DNA of 34,624 bases from Gammaproteobacteria bacterium. GTDB taxonomy: Bacteria; Pseudomonadota; Gammaproteobacteria; Ga0077554; Ga007554. Made by a program: the position numbers and the translations under genes. Every line of letters begins with the position of its first letter. Position 1 is the first letter of the stretch. The notes beneath the pieces were generated by a model. That model was not told where the DNA came from and made no database searches. It was given only the letters and a program-made list of their open reading frames with translations. Below, in pieces: positions 18,920 to 29,857 of the stretch. The stretch covers positions 1 to 34,624 of the forward strand of contig JAGVME010000094.1 of assembly GCA_020053945.1 (NCBI GenBank). Reading direction: 5' to 3'.

Positions 18920-19017
18920 TGACTGATGATCCTTGCCCCGCTATTTAATAGGGGCGACGCGTTGATCCGCCTGTGCCTTTATACCATTACAAAGACATTA
19001 AAAGGCCGGAGGTTAGT

Positions 19018-19074
19018 AATACACCGGATCTATGGCAGGCTCTACAATAGAACCTGCCATAGATCCGGCACCAT
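19018..19074 (-). repeat. strong hairpin upstream of rpsA / downstream of cmk
   Basis: CCGGATCTATGGCAGG (19024-19039) ... CCTGCCATAGATCCGG (19053-19068), perfect 16-bp arms; stem extends after one mismatch to a 5-nt loop. Confidence 0.85.
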
Positions 19075-19140
19075 TGCAAAACAGGCTTTCCTACTGATGT
19101 CGCCTGCCCTGACAAATACTGGATTGCCTTTGGCATCCTG

Positions 19141-19821
19141 TTATACAGCGCGTTCCCACAACTCTACGATGCGTTGTATCACCGCATCTATGGATACGCC
19201 TGTGGTCTCAACCAATATCGCATCGGGCGCGGCCTGCATGGGCGCCACACTGCGGGTACTGTCGCGCGCATCACGCTCGCGGATGTCATTCAACAAGTCT
19301 GCTAGAATAACATCCAATCCTTTATCTTTCAACTGTTTATACCGGCGATTTGCGCGTTCTTCGGCGCTGGCGGTTAAAAATATCTTGAGCTGTGCCGTGG
19401 GGAAAATCACCGTGCCCATGTCGCGGCCGTCCGCCACCAGTCCGGGGGGGATCAAAAACTCGCGCTGGCGCCCCAACAGGGCACGCCGCACCCCGGGCAG
19501 AATGGCGACCCGCGAGGCGTCATTGCCACAGGACTCGTCACGCAGGGCGCCTGTGACATCTTCACCTTCCAGGATAATCCGGCCCTGCATGTCGTGGTCG
19601 GTCTCAAATTGCACATCCAGATAAGCCGCCAGGGTTTCCAGCGCGGGTTCGTTATACAGTGGAATGGCGTGGTTACGGGCGCCCAATGCCACCAGACGAT
19701 AAAGGGCGCCACTGTCGAGAAAATGCCAGCCGAGCTGCTTGGCGAGAATGCGGCTGACGGTGCCTTTGCCCGAGCCGCCGGGGCCGTCGATGGTGATCAC
19801 GGGAGGCATAGGATTGTTCAT
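19141..19821 (-). CDS. cmk: cytidylate kinase
   Basis: [39 protein letters not shown]...[37 protein letters not shown]. Confidence 0.97.
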   Translation of the reverse strand: MNNPMPPVITIDGPGGSGKGTVSRILAKQLGWHFLDSGALYRLVALGARNHAIPLYNEPALETLAAYLDVQFETDHDMQGRIILEGEDVTGALRDESCGNDASRVAILPGVRRALLGRQREFLIPPGLVADGRDMGTVIFPTAQLKIFLTASAEERANRRYKQLKDKGLDVILADLLNDIRERDARDSTRSVAPMQAAPDAILVETTGVSIDAVIQRIVELWERAV

Positions 19822-21188
19822 ACGGAACCTGGGGTTAGAAAGGAATGCTCAACACCTGTAACATCAATGACTGCACTGATATCCAGCCCTGCGTCGCGTG
19901 CCAGCGCAATAAATCCCGGGAAAGAAGTGGCGACATTGGCGCAGTCGTCAATGCTAATCGGGTCGTTGGCGCGCAAGGCGGCCATGGCAAACGCCATGGC
20001 GATGCGGTGATCACCGTGGCTGTTGATGCGCCCACCGCTCAGGCCGCCACCGCGAATAATCATGCCATCCGGGGTGGGGCGGGCGTCAACACCCAAGGCC
20101 AGCAGGCCGTCGGCCATCACCTGGATACGGTCACTTTCTTTCACCCGCAGTTCCTCGGCACCCGCCAGCACCGTCTCACCTTCGGCGCAGGCGGCGGCGA
20201 TAAATAGCGCCGGAAATTCATCAATGGCCAGCGGCACCTGGTCGCGCGGGATCACCACACCCCGTAAACGGCTGGCGCGCACCCGGATATCCGCCACCGG
20301 TTCGCCGCCTATTTCACGTTCACGGAGTATTTCGATGTTCGCGCCCATCAGGCGCAAAATATTAATAACGCCGGTTCTTGTCGGATTAATACCGACATGC
20401 TCCAAGGTCAGGTCCGAACCTTCGGCAATGGACGCACCCACCATAAAAAACGCGGCCGATGAAATGTCGGCGGGTACGTCAATCGCGGTAGCTGTTAAAC
20501 GGTGGCCGCTGCTGACACATGCTTTACCTGATTTATTTGTTACCGGATAACCGAAGCCTTTCAGCATACGCTCGGTGTGGTCACGGGTGGGAGCGGGTTC
20601 AGTCACACACGTAGTCAGGCCGTCTTGCGCATACAGACCCGCCAGCAACAGGCATGACTTCACCTGGGCGCTGGCCATGGGCATGGCATAATCTATCGCT
20701 TTCAGACGCGTACCGCCGTGAATGTGCAGTGGTGGCGTGCCCTTTTCAGTCGTGTCGATGCGCGCCCCCATCTGCCGCAACGGCTCAGTCACACGCCGCA
20801 TCGGCCGCCGCGACAGGGAGTCATCACCGGTCATCACCACATCAAACGCCTGCCCTGCCAGCAGACCCGCTAACAGGCGCATCGAGGTGCCGGAGTTGCC
20901 CAGGTTGAGCGGCGCAGACGGTGCCTGCAAGCCATGCAGGCCCACACCCTGCACTGTCACCCGGCCTTGATGCGGACCTTCAATGTGTACGCCCATCTGA
21001 CGGAAAGCATTGAGTGTCGCAAGGCTGTCTTCGCCTTCCAGAAAACCCGCGATATGTGTGGTGCCTTCAGCAATCGCGCCCAACATAATGGCGCGGTGCG
21101 AAATGGATTTGTCACCCGGCACGCGTACACTGCCGTGCAGGCGTCCACCCGGTGCAACCAGAAAAGTGTGGGGATGAAGACTACTCAT
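19818..21188 (-). CDS. aroA: 3-phosphoshikimate 1-carboxyvinyltransferase (EPSP synthase)
   Basis: [26 protein letters not shown]...[20 protein letters not shown]...[11 protein letters not shown]; 4-bp overlaps with cmk and tyrA. Confidence 0.97.
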   Translation of the reverse strand: MSSLHPHTFLVAPGGRLHGSVRVPGDKSISHRAIMLGAIAEGTTHIAGFLEGEDSLATLNAFRQMGVHIEGPHQGRVTVQGVGLHGLQAPSAPLNLGNSGTSMRLLAGLLAGQAFDVVMTGDDSLSRRPMRRVTEPLRQMGARIDTTEKGTPPLHIHGGTRLKAIDYAMPMASAQVKSCLLLAGLYAQDGLTTCVTEPAPTRDHTERMLKGFGYPVTNKSGKACVSSGHRLTATAIDVPADISSAAFFMVGASIAEGSDLTLEHVGINPTRTGVINILRLMGANIEILREREIGGEPVADIRVRASRLRGVVIPRDQVPLAIDEFPALFIAAACAEGETVLAGAEELRVKESDRIQVMADGLLALGVDARPTPDGMIIRGGGLSGGRINSHGDHRIAMAFAMAALRANDPISIDDCANVATSFPGFIALARDAGLDISAVIDVTGVEHSFLTPGSV

Positions 21189-22081
21189 TTGACTCCTGAA
21201 TTATGATTTTCTTTCTGATAATAGCGATCACGCGCGGCTTTGGCGCGGTTGAATATCGCCAGAATACCTTCGCTATCACTGGCACGAATCAGATCCGTCA
21301 AGGCATCCAGATCACCGCGAAAACGCTCCAGCAGAGTAATAATCGCCGGACGATTGGCCAGGCAAATGTCGCGCCACATCGTTGGATCACTGGAAGCGAT
21401 GCGCGTAAAGTCGCGGAAGCCGCCGGCGGCAAAACGAAATATCTCCTCACCTTGATCCGCACCAGCATCCATGCGCACCAGCGTGTCCACCAGGGCATAG
21501 GCCAGTATATGCGGCAGATGGCTGGTGGCGGCCAACACTTCATCGTGATGTTCCACGCCCATCTCTACGACTTCAGCACCTGCAGCACGCCACAGCAAAT
21601 GTACCTGCGCCAGCGCGTGTGCATCGGTGTGCGGCAACGGTGTTAAAATCACGCGGCGCCCCTGAAACAATTCCGTAAATGAAGCCTCGACACCGTTTTT
21701 TTCGGTGCCGGCAATCGGATGCCCCGGCACAAAATTGGCGGGCACTTCACCAAACACGTTGCGTGCCGCTGTCATCACGCTGGCCTTGGCACTGCCGACA
21801 TCGGTGATGATGGTGTCTGGCCGTATATGCCCAACCAAGGCGCGCAACACCTGCTCCATCGCACCGAGCGGCACGGCGACCACCACCATATCGGCATCAC
21901 GCACAGCGCTGGCAATGTCGAGGTCATAACGGTCAATCACGCCCAGCTCAACGGCCTTGCGCAACTGCACGACATCGCGGCCACTACCGACAATCTCTTC
22001 ACACAGCCCGGCACGTTTCACGGCGCGCGCCAATGAGCCGCCGATGAGTCCTACCCCGATGATGGCAAGGCGTTTAATCAT
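21185..22081 (-). CDS. tyrA: prephenate/arogenate dehydrogenase (TyrA family)
   Basis: LAIIGVGLIGGSLARAVKRAG...DVGSAKASV...FVPGHPIAGTEKNGVEAS...RDFTRIASSDPTMWRDICLANR. Confidence 0.94.
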   Translation of the reverse strand: MIKRLAIIGVGLIGGSLARAVKRAGLCEEIVGSGRDVVQLRKAVELGVIDRYDLDIASAVRDADMVVVAVPLGAMEQVLRALVGHIRPDTIITDVGSAKASVMTAARNVFGEVPANFVPGHPIAGTEKNGVEASFTELFQGRRVILTPLPHTDAHALAQVHLLWRAAGAEVVEMGVEHHDEVLAATSHLPHILAYALVDTLVRMDAGADQGEEIFRFAAGGFRDFTRIASSDPTMWRDICLANRPAIITLLERFRGDLDALTDLIRASDSEGILAIFNRAKAARDRYYQKENHNSGVK

Positions 22082-22099
22082 GTGACCTGTCGTTTTAAT

Positions 22100-23119
22100 T
22101 TAACCTAAATCACGGCCAATCACTTGCGCGATGCCACGCAACTCGCCCATCAACGTCATTAGCTCTTGCGGAGTCAAGGCCTGATCGGCATCACACCATG
22201 CCTCGGCAGGCGTGGGGTGCATTTCTATCAGCAAACCATCGGCACCTGCGGCAATTGCAGCGCGTGACAATGCAGGCACCATCCACGCTTTTCCGCCCGC
22301 ATGGCTGGGGTCAATAATCACTGGCAGGTGGGTTTCGCGCTTGAGCACCGGAATGGCGGTAACGTCCAGCATATTACGGTAATAGGTTTCAAAACTGCGC
22401 ACGCCACGCTCGCAGAAAATGATGTTGTGATTGCCGCCTGCCGCAATGTATTCCGCCGCCATTAACCATTCTGAAATGGTTGCCGACATGCCGCGCTTGA
22501 GAATCACCGGGGTTTGTATACGACCTACTTCTTTGAGCAGATCAAAGTTCTGCATGTTGCGCGTGCCGATCTGGATCACATCTACCTTATGCTCAAGGAA
22601 GGTATCGAGCATACGCACGTCCATTAATTCCGTGACGATGGGCAGTTTGTGCTTGCTGGCAGCCTTCTGAAACATGTCCAGGCCTTCAACGCCCACACCT
22701 TGAAAAGTGTAAGGGCTGCTGCGCGGTTTGAACGCTCCGCCCCGCATCAAACGGCAACCCGCCGCCGCAACGCTTTGCGCGGCGCTGTCCATCTGCGGTT
22801 GTGTTTCAACAGAGCACGGCCCAGCAATGATTTGAATGGTTTTTCCGCCAATCTTGATGCCGCGCACATCAATGATACTGTCTTCGGCATGCGATTCACG
22901 CGATACAATCTTGTACGGCTTCATGACACGCACAACATTTTCTACGCCGGGCAACGCTTCCAGCGCCTCTTTATCCATCTTGCGCTCGTCACCGATGGCG
23001 CCGATGACGGTGCGCTCGATGCCGCGTGATACATTGGCGCCCATACCCATCGCCTGCAGTTTTTTCTCCACCGCAGCGATTTCGCTATCGGCGACATGGG
23101 ACTTCATAATAATAATCAT
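22100..23119 (-). CDS. aroF: 3-deoxy-7-phosphoheptulonate (DAHP) synthase, AroF/type I-beta with N-terminal regulatory domain
   Basis: IQIIAGPCSVETQPQMDSAAQSVAAAGCRLMRGGAFKPRSSPYTFQGVGVEGLDM...CERGVRSFETYYRNMLDVTAIPVLK...VIIDPSHAGGKAWMVPALSRAAIAAGADGLLIEMHP. Confidence 0.95.
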   Translation of the reverse strand: MIIIMKSHVADSEIAAVEKKLQAMGMGANVSRGIERTVIGAIGDERKMDKEALEALPGVENVVRVMKPYKIVSRESHAEDSIIDVRGIKIGGKTIQIIAGPCSVETQPQMDSAAQSVAAAGCRLMRGGAFKPRSSPYTFQGVGVEGLDMFQKAASKHKLPIVTELMDVRMLDTFLEHKVDVIQIGTRNMQNFDLLKEVGRIQTPVILKRGMSATISEWLMAAEYIAAGGNHNIIFCERGVRSFETYYRNMLDVTAIPVLKRETHLPVIIDPSHAGGKAWMVPALSRAAIAAGADGLLIEMHPTPAEAWCDADQALTPQELMTLMGELRGIAQVIGRDLG

Positions 23120-23143
23120 TGTACTACCTCATGCTTGATGATG

Positions 23144-23225
23144 AACCACGGAGGACACGGAGAACACAGAGATTACAGATGAAAAACATTCTTAATTCTC
23201 CGTGCTCTCCGTGTCCTCCGTGGTT
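23144..23225. repeat. 82-bp inverted repeat of the CCACGGAGGACACGGAG type
   Basis: AACCACGGAGGACACGGAGAACACAGAGA ... TTCTCCGTGCTCTCCGTGTCCTCCGTGGTT: 20-bp perfect, 29-bp with two mismatches; between DAHP synthase and pheA. Confidence 0.9.
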
Positions 23226-23233
23226 ATGAAAAG

Positions 23234-24328
23234 TTACAGCACCGCGCCCGGATATGACCCCAGCACTTTTAACATGGCCGCTTCAGCGCCTAGCTCCTGC
23301 AATGCCTGGGCAACTGTTGGCTCCTGGCGGTGGCCTTCAATATCAATAAAAAATACGTAGTCCCACATCCCGCGCCGCGAGGGCCGCGACTCAATGCGCG
23401 TCATGGAAATGCCGTGGCGTGACAGCGGCTCAAGCAGGTGGTGCAATGCACCGGGGCGATTGCGCGCCGACAACAATAGTGAGGTCTTGTCGCTGCCACT
23501 GGGTGGCGGTGACTGCGGGCCGATTACCAGAAAGCGCGTGGTGTTATCTGGCTCATCTTCAATATTGGCGGCCATGACTTGCAAATTATAAATCTGCGCT
23601 GCCGCTTCACTGGCAATGGCCGCAGCGTCTGGCTCTTGCGCCGCGCGGCGCGCAGCTTCAGCATTACTGCTCACCGCCACATGCTCGACATCCGATAAAT
23701 TTTCTTCCAGCCATTCACGGCATTGCGCCAGGGATTGTTGATGCGAATAGACACGGGTAATGGCCTTTATATCACCCAGATTACCGAGCAGGTTATGATG
23801 GATGCGCAATTCCACTTCACCGCAAATCTGCAACGGCGAGTTCATGAACATATCCAGGGTATGATTAACGACACCTTCCGTGGAATTTTCCACGGGCACT
23901 ACGCCGTAATGTGAGGCGCGTGATTCGACATCACGGAACACATCCGCAATGGTGCTGTGCGAGATGGTTGTTACCGAATGGCCGAAATGTTTGAGCGCGG
24001 CGGCCTGGGTAAAAGTGCCCTCCGGGCCGAGAAAAGCAATTTTCATCGGCTGCTCCAGCGCCAGGCACGCCGACATGATTTCACGGAACAAACGCGCCAT
24101 TTCTTCGCCACTTAACGGACCCGTATTGCGCGCCATGACATTACGCAACACCTGTGCTTCGCGCTCGGGACGATAGAAGCTGGCCGCTTCGACACTCTGG
24201 GTGCCGGTATTTATCTTCAGCGCAGCCACTTCCTGGGCGCAACCGGCGCGCGCATTGATAAGCGCCTGAATCTGCTCATCCAGCAGATCAATGCGTGCGC
24301 GAATGTGTTGCAGTGGGTTGGTGGCCAT
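23234..24328 (-). CDS. pheA: bifunctional chorismate mutase/prephenate dehydratase
   Basis: N-terminal AroQ-type mutase (IRARIDLLDEQIQALINARAGCAQEVAALK) + dehydratase (IAFLGPEGTFTQAAALKHFG...VPVENSTEGVVNHTLDMF) + ACT domain (RIESRPSRRGMWDYVFFIDIEGH). Confidence 0.97.
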   Translation of the reverse strand: MATNPLQHIRARIDLLDEQIQALINARAGCAQEVAALKINTGTQSVEAASFYRPEREAQVLRNVMARNTGPLSGEEMARLFREIMSACLALEQPMKIAFLGPEGTFTQAAALKHFGHSVTTISHSTIADVFRDVESRASHYGVVPVENSTEGVVNHTLDMFMNSPLQICGEVELRIHHNLLGNLGDIKAITRVYSHQQSLAQCREWLEENLSDVEHVAVSSNAEAARRAAQEPDAAAIASEAAAQIYNLQVMAANIEDEPDNTTRFLVIGPQSPPPSGSDKTSLLLSARNRPGALHHLLEPLSRHGISMTRIESRPSRRGMWDYVFFIDIEGHRQEPTVAQALQELGAEAAMLKVLGSYPGAVL

Positions 24329-24345
24329 AATTCAAATACGCGTAT

Positions 24346-25521
24346 TTATAAAACCCTTACCGCTAACACACCTTCAATCGCGGCAATTTCCTTGATGACT
24401 GCCGCAGGAATCGCGGTTTCTACATCCGCCAGGGTATAGGCTATATTGCCCTTGGATTTGTTTAACAGATCAATAATGTTCAACCCCGCTTTGGCCATGG
24501 TGGTGGAAATCTGCCCCACCATATTCGGCACGTTGGCGTTGGCGATGGCGATGCGAAAGCCCTCAGTGCGCGGCATCACCACTTCGGGGAAGTTCACCGA
24601 GTTAGTGATATTGCCGTTCTCCAGAAATTCACGCACCTGATCAGCCACCATCACCGCGCAATTGTCTTCGGCTTCTTCTGTGGACGCGCCCAAATGCGGC
24701 AGCGTGATAACGCGCGGGTGTTTCTTCAGCAAATTGCTGGGGAAGTCGCACACATAGCCGTAGAGCTTACCCGCATCAAGTGCTGCCACCAGCGCGGCAT
24801 CATCGACAATACCCTGGCGTGAAAAATTAAGTACGACCGCGCCTTTTTTCATGAGTTTGACGCGCTCAGAACTGAGCATGTTGCGTGTAGCATCAATCAG
24901 CGGCACATGAAAAGACACAAAATCGACTTTCGATAACAGATCATCAACGCTGCTGGCCTGCTGCACATCGGACGACAGTTTCCATGCCGCCTGCACGGTG
25001 ATTGCGGGATCAAAACCCATCACTTTCATGCCAAGCTTAATGGCCAGATTCGCCACGCGCACACCAATCGCGCCCAGGCCAATCACGCCCAGCGTGCGCC
25101 CAGGCAATTCATAACCGACGAAATCTTTCTTGCCCGCCTCCACCTGTTTGTCGATGCTGGCATCGTCACCCTCGACATGACGGGCAAACTCCCAGGACTG
25201 GCAAATATTGCGCGAAGCCAGCAGCATGCCAGCCAACACCAGTTCGGCCACCGCATTGGCATTGGCGCCCGGCGCGTTGAACACTGGAATGCCGCGCGCG
25301 CTGAGTTTGTCGACGGGGATGTTGTTGACGCCCGCACCAGCACGCCCCACCGCTTTGACAGACGGTGGCAGTGTGTAATCGTGCATTTTGAAAGAACGCA
25401 GCAAAATAGCGTCGGGGCTTTGCATTTCTCCCGAACCTATTTCAGCAACTTCGTAGCGGGCACGCGGCAACCGCTCCAGGCCAACAATAGAAATATTATT
25501 TAAAGTCAGTATTTTGAACAC
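24346..25521 (-). CDS. serA: D-3-phosphoglycerate dehydrogenase with C-terminal ACT domain
   Basis: AVGRAGAGVNNIPVDKLSARGIPVFNAPGANANAVAELVLAGML...GRTLGVIGLGAIGVRVANLAIKLGMKVMGFDP...VITLPHLGASTEEAEDNCA. Confidence 0.94.
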   Translation of the reverse strand: MFKILTLNNISIVGLERLPRARYEVAEIGSGEMQSPDAILLRSFKMHDYTLPPSVKAVGRAGAGVNNIPVDKLSARGIPVFNAPGANANAVAELVLAGMLLASRNICQSWEFARHVEGDDASIDKQVEAGKKDFVGYELPGRTLGVIGLGAIGVRVANLAIKLGMKVMGFDPAITVQAAWKLSSDVQQASSVDDLLSKVDFVSFHVPLIDATRNMLSSERVKLMKKGAVVLNFSRQGIVDDAALVAALDAGKLYGYVCDFPSNLLKKHPRVITLPHLGASTEEAEDNCAVMVADQVREFLENGNITNSVNFPEVVMPRTEGFRIAIANANVPNMVGQISTTMAKAGLNIIDLLNKSKGNIAYTLADVETAIPAAVIKEIAAIEGVLAVRVL

Positions 25522-25563
25522 AAGTGTAATCCTGAATTATAAATTTTTAACGGTGCTTGGTTA

Positions 25564-26646
25564 CTAACCGTGGCGTTTTTCAAAATCCGCCATGAACGCA
25601 ACCAGCGCATCCACACCCTCTTCCGGCATAGCGTTATAGATGCTGGCGCGCATGCCGCCTACGGAACGGTGCCCGGCCAGCGCCACTAAACCCGCCGCGT
25701 CGGCCTCTTTAACAAAGGTTTTGTCGAGGTTGGCATCGGCCAGGATAAATGGCACGTTCATCAACGAACGGCAGTTTCGATCAATCGGGTTGGTATAGAA
25801 TTTAGAATTATCAATCGCCGCATACAGCTTGTCAGCTTTGCGTTTGTTGATGGCGCCCATCGCCTGCAGGCCGCCCCGGCGCTTCAACCAGTCGAATACC
25901 AACCCGGCGCAATACCAGCCATAAGTCGGCGGGGTATTGTACATCGAGCCATTATCAGCATGGATTTTATAATCGAACATGCTGGGCGTACCCGGCAAAG
26001 TCTGGCCGATCAGGTCATCACGCACAATCACTACGGTGAGACCCGAGGGACCCATGTTCTTTTGCGCGCCAGCGTAAATGACAGCAAACTTGCTGACATC
26101 CATCGGGCGCGACAGGAAGGTGGATGACATATCCGCCACCAACGGCACGGCGCCAACATCCGGTATGTCATGAAACTCCACGCCGCCTATGGTTTCATTG
26201 GGCGTGTAATGCACATACGCCGCTGCCGCATCAAGGCGCCACGTAGCGCGCGCCGGGATGCTGGTGAATTTGCTGTCTTTAGCGCTGGCCGCGACATTTA
26301 CATCGCAATACCGCTTGGCTTCGCTGATGGCTTTGTCTGACCAGATGCCGGTGTTGATGTAATCGGCCTTGGCTTTGCCACGCAGCAGGTTCATCGGCAC
26401 CATCGCAAACTGGCTGCTGGCGCCGCCCTGCAGGAACAGCACTTTATAATTGGTGGGTATTGCCAGCAACTCGCGTAAATCAGCCTCGGCCTGTTCAGCA
26501 ATCGAAACAAACTCTTTGCCGCGATGGCTCATTTCCATCACTGACATGCCCGAACCACGCCAGTCGAGCATTTCATCACGGGCTTTTTCCAAAACTTCCT
26601 GCGGCATCATGGCCGGACCGGCACTGAAATTGTAAATACGTGACAT
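25564..26646 (-). CDS. serC: phosphoserine aminotransferase
   Basis: [46 protein letters not shown]...[22 protein letters not shown]; start at MSRIYNF. Confidence 0.97.
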   Translation of the reverse strand: MSRIYNFSAGPAMMPQEVLEKARDEMLDWRGSGMSVMEMSHRGKEFVSIAEQAEADLRELLAIPTNYKVLFLQGGASSQFAMVPMNLLRGKAKADYINTGIWSDKAISEAKRYCDVNVAASAKDSKFTSIPARATWRLDAAAAYVHYTPNETIGGVEFHDIPDVGAVPLVADMSSTFLSRPMDVSKFAVIYAGAQKNMGPSGLTVVIVRDDLIGQTLPGTPSMFDYKIHADNGSMYNTPPTYGWYCAGLVFDWLKRRGGLQAMGAINKRKADKLYAAIDNSKFYTNPIDRNCRSLMNVPFILADANLDKTFVKEADAAGLVALAGHRSVGGMRASIYNAMPEEGVDALVAFMADFEKRHG

Positions 26647-26820
26647 CGTTAGTCTTCCTCTGTGTTCGGAGGGGGTAACCCCTGCCATTAAAAAATACTG
26701 TGTTGTTGCGCGCCGTGCATGGACGGCGGTTTTTGCGCATCCCTGCGCTCACCGCACTTGGGCATCCTGCCCGGCGCACAAGTGCCGCGAGAGGCACGAT
26801 GCCGGAAGCGGCCAACGCTT

Positions 26821-26838
26821 GGTGGGTTGTAACCCACC
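26821..26838. repeat. short hairpin GGTGGGTT-GT-AACCCACC in the serC-gyrA gap
   Basis: Perfect 8-bp arms, 2-nt spacer; resembles the commonly seen GTAGGGTGGGTTACAACCCACC intergenic motif. Confidence 0.6.
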
Positions 26839-26883
26839 CTACATTTGATTTGGGCAGGTTGATAATCCGCCCGGCACATTTGA

Positions 26884-29487
26884 TTATTCGGGAGTCGGCT
26901 CCAATGTGCCGACAGCCGCTTCTTCCGCAATGCTCGCAACTTTTTCTACTACCACCAGTTTTTCGCTGTCATCCAGGCTGATCAATTTCACGCCCTGGGT
27001 GTTGCGGCCCAACACTGAAATTTCGCTGACGCGCGTGCGCACCAGCGTGCCGCCATCGCTGATCAGCATGATTTCATCTTCGTGATTGACCAGCACTGCG
27101 CCGATTACATTACCATTGCGGCCACTGGTCTGGATTGAGATCACACCCTGGCCGCCACGCCCATGCACAGGATAATCATTAGTCGCAGTGCGCTTGCCAT
27201 AACCACGCTCGGTGGCGGTGAGCACATCACCCTGCGCAGCGGCATCACTCTGCGACGCCGCGATAATCAATGAAATCACCTGCTGCCCAGTGCCCAGCGT
27301 GATGCCGCGCACACCGCGCGCGGTGCGACCCATGGGGCGCACGTCGTTTTCGTTAAATCGTACTGCTTTACCGCTGCTGGCGAACAACATCACATCTTTG
27401 GTACCATCGGTGATATCCACACCCACCAAGCGATCGTCACCCAGCAATTCCACAGCAATAATACCGTTGGTACGCGGACGCGAAAACTCTTCCAGCGAGG
27501 TTTTTTTCACGATGCCGCTGCTGGTCGCCATGAATACATATTTACCTGCTTCGTATTCACGCACCGGCAGAATGGCATTGATGCGTTCGCCCTCTTCCAG
27601 CGGCAGCAGATTGACCATGGGCTTGCCGCGCGCAATGCGGCTGGCCTGCGGCAGGTCATAAACTTTCATCCAATAGACTTTGCCGCGGCTGGAAAAACAC
27701 AAAATCGTGTCGTGAGTGCTGGCAACAAACAGTTTGTCGATAACATCCTCTTCTTTCATGCTGGTGGCCGCTTTACCCTTGCCACCGCGACGCTGGGCGC
27801 GGTACATGGCAAGCGGCTGCGATTTGGCGTAACCGGCGTGCGAGAGCGTCACCACCACGTCTTCTTCAGTGATGAGATCGGCCATACTGAGATCCTGATG
27901 CGTAGTGACGATCTCAGTGCGACGCTTGTCCCCGTATTGTTCGCGGATCGCCAGCAACTCTTCGCGGATCACCTGCATGAGGCGTTCCGGATCATTCAAA
28001 ATATCAAGCAAATCTTTAATTTTAACAAGTATATCTTTATATTCACTGAGTATTTTGTCCTGCTCAAGGCCCGTCAAGCGATGCAGGCGCAAATCCAGAA
28101 TCGCCTGCGCCTGCTCCGCAGACAAGCTGTAACCCTGTACGCCACCCGTAATATGTAAACCAAATTCTGCGGCCAGCCCGTCAGGACGCGATGCGGTACC
28201 GCCCGCGCGCTCCAGCATTTCCGTCACCAAACCCGGCGCCCAGGCACGCCCCATCAAGCCAATCTTCGCCTCCGCCGGGCTCGGCGCAGCCTTGATCAAC
28301 GCAATGATCGGATCAATGTTCGCCAGCGCAATCGCCAGCCCTTCCAAAATATGCGCACGCTCGCGGGCTTTGCGCAAATCAAATACGGTGCGGCGTGTCA
28401 CCACTTCACGGCGATGGCGGATAAAGGCTTCGAGAATCTGCTTGAGGTTCAGCAAACGTGGCTGACCGTCGACCAGCGCCACCATGTTGATGCCGTAAAC
28501 ACTTTGCATCTGCGTGTGCTGCCACAGATTGTTAATCACCACTTCCGCCATTTCACCGCGTCGCAGCTCGATGACCATGCGCATACCATCTTTGTCAGAC
28601 TCATCGCGCAGCTCAGTGATGCCTTCAATTTTTTTCTCTTTAACCAGATCAGCAATACGCTCCAGCAACAGCGCCTTGTTCACCTGATAAGGCAACTCGG
28701 TGACGACGATGGTCTGCTTGCCGTTACGTGCTTCGTCAACTTCCACATGAGTGCGCGCACGCACATAAATGCGGCCGCGTCCGGTGTGATACGCCTCATG
28801 AATACCGCGCGCGCCGTTAATAATCGCCGCCGTGGGGAAGTCGGGGCCGGGCACATAGGCCATCAACGCGGCGATATCCAGACTCGGATCGTCAATCAGC
28901 GCCAGGCACGCGTTCACCACTTCGGTGAGATTGTGCGGCGGAATATTGGTGGCCAGGCCGACAGCAATACCTGTCGAGCCATTCACCAGCAAATTGGGGA
29001 CGCGCGCCGGAAACACCCGCGGCTCGGTTTCGGATTCGTCGTAATTGGGGGCGAAGTCGACGGTTTCCTTGTCCAGATCGGCAAGCAGTTCGTGCGCAAT
29101 ACGCGACATGCGCACCTCGGTGTAACGCATCGCTGCGGGCGCATCGCCGTCTACCGAGCCGAAGTTACCCTGACCATCCACCAGCATATAGCGCAGCGAA
29201 AATGGTTGGGCCATGCGTACGATGGTGTCATACACCGCCGTGTCACCGTGCGGGTGATATTTACCAATCACATCACCGACCACACGCGCCGACTTTTTGT
29301 ACGGTTTATTCCAGTCATTACCCAGTTCGCGCATGGCATACAGTACCCGGCGATGGACTGGCTTGAGGCCATCCCGTACATCCGGCAGGGCGCGCCCGAC
29401 GATGACGCTCATGGCATATTCCATGTACGACTGCTTCATCTCCTCTTCAATATTGACGGGGAGGACTTCTTTGGCGAACTGGCTCAT
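26884..29487 (-). CDS. gyrA: DNA gyrase subunit A
   Basis: 867 aa; [94 protein letters not shown]. Confidence 0.98.
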   Translation of the reverse strand: MSQFAKEVLPVNIEEEMKQSYMEYAMSVIVGRALPDVRDGLKPVHRRVLYAMRELGNDWNKPYKKSARVVGDVIGKYHPHGDTAVYDTIVRMAQPFSLRYMLVDGQGNFGSVDGDAPAAMRYTEVRMSRIAHELLADLDKETVDFAPNYDESETEPRVFPARVPNLLVNGSTGIAVGLATNIPPHNLTEVVNACLALIDDPSLDIAALMAYVPGPDFPTAAIINGARGIHEAYHTGRGRIYVRARTHVEVDEARNGKQTIVVTELPYQVNKALLLERIADLVKEKKIEGITELRDESDKDGMRMVIELRRGEMAEVVINNLWQHTQMQSVYGINMVALVDGQPRLLNLKQILEAFIRHRREVVTRRTVFDLRKARERAHILEGLAIALANIDPIIALIKAAPSPAEAKIGLMGRAWAPGLVTEMLERAGGTASRPDGLAAEFGLHITGGVQGYSLSAEQAQAILDLRLHRLTGLEQDKILSEYKDILVKIKDLLDILNDPERLMQVIREELLAIREQYGDKRRTEIVTTHQDLSMADLITEEDVVVTLSHAGYAKSQPLAMYRAQRRGGKGKAATSMKEEDVIDKLFVASTHDTILCFSSRGKVYWMKVYDLPQASRIARGKPMVNLLPLEEGERINAILPVREYEAGKYVFMATSSGIVKKTSLEEFSRPRTNGIIAVELLGDDRLVGVDITDGTKDVMLFASSGKAVRFNENDVRPMGRTARGVRGITLGTGQQVISLIIAASQSDAAAQGDVLTATERGYGKRTATNDYPVHGRGGQGVISIQTSGRNGNVIGAVLVNHEDEIMLISDGGTLVRTRVSEISVLGRNTQGVKLISLDDSEKLVVVEKVASIAEEAAVGTLEPTPE

Positions 29488-29857
29488 GCGGAAAAACTAA
29501 TCCTTTCCTTATGCAGGGGTAAAAACATGTGTACAGGGATTCTTAAGGACACCTTAACAAGGTTACCATGGACGTTTCAGCAGCCCCTGAATCAAACGAG
29601 AAAGTTTACCATAAATAGTTACTTGCTGCATCGTGCCGCCCTTGCTCCAGATATCAAAGAGGTAGACTCCCTTGCCCGTAAACCAAGGTGCAAAACGGTG
29701 AGGAGGCGGCCGCGTCATTCCATAAAAATGACTGTTTATTGCTCACGAATAAATGGCGCTTACCCACAATTCCCACATTAAAGGGCTATAGGATATAATA
29801 GCTTATCAGCGAAACATTCCGGAATGCCGTCACCTAACCCTCGGCCAAATTCATCCC

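Noticed and set aside
29200-29300. gyrA QRDR carrying Thr at the E. coli Ser83-equivalent ([12 protein letters not shown])
   Set aside because: Thr is the natural wild-type residue in several bacteria; not evidence of quinolone resistance.
28351-29781. 476-aa plus-strand ORF opposite gyrA
   Set aside because: Antisense shadow of gyrA codon bias; no recognisable domain.
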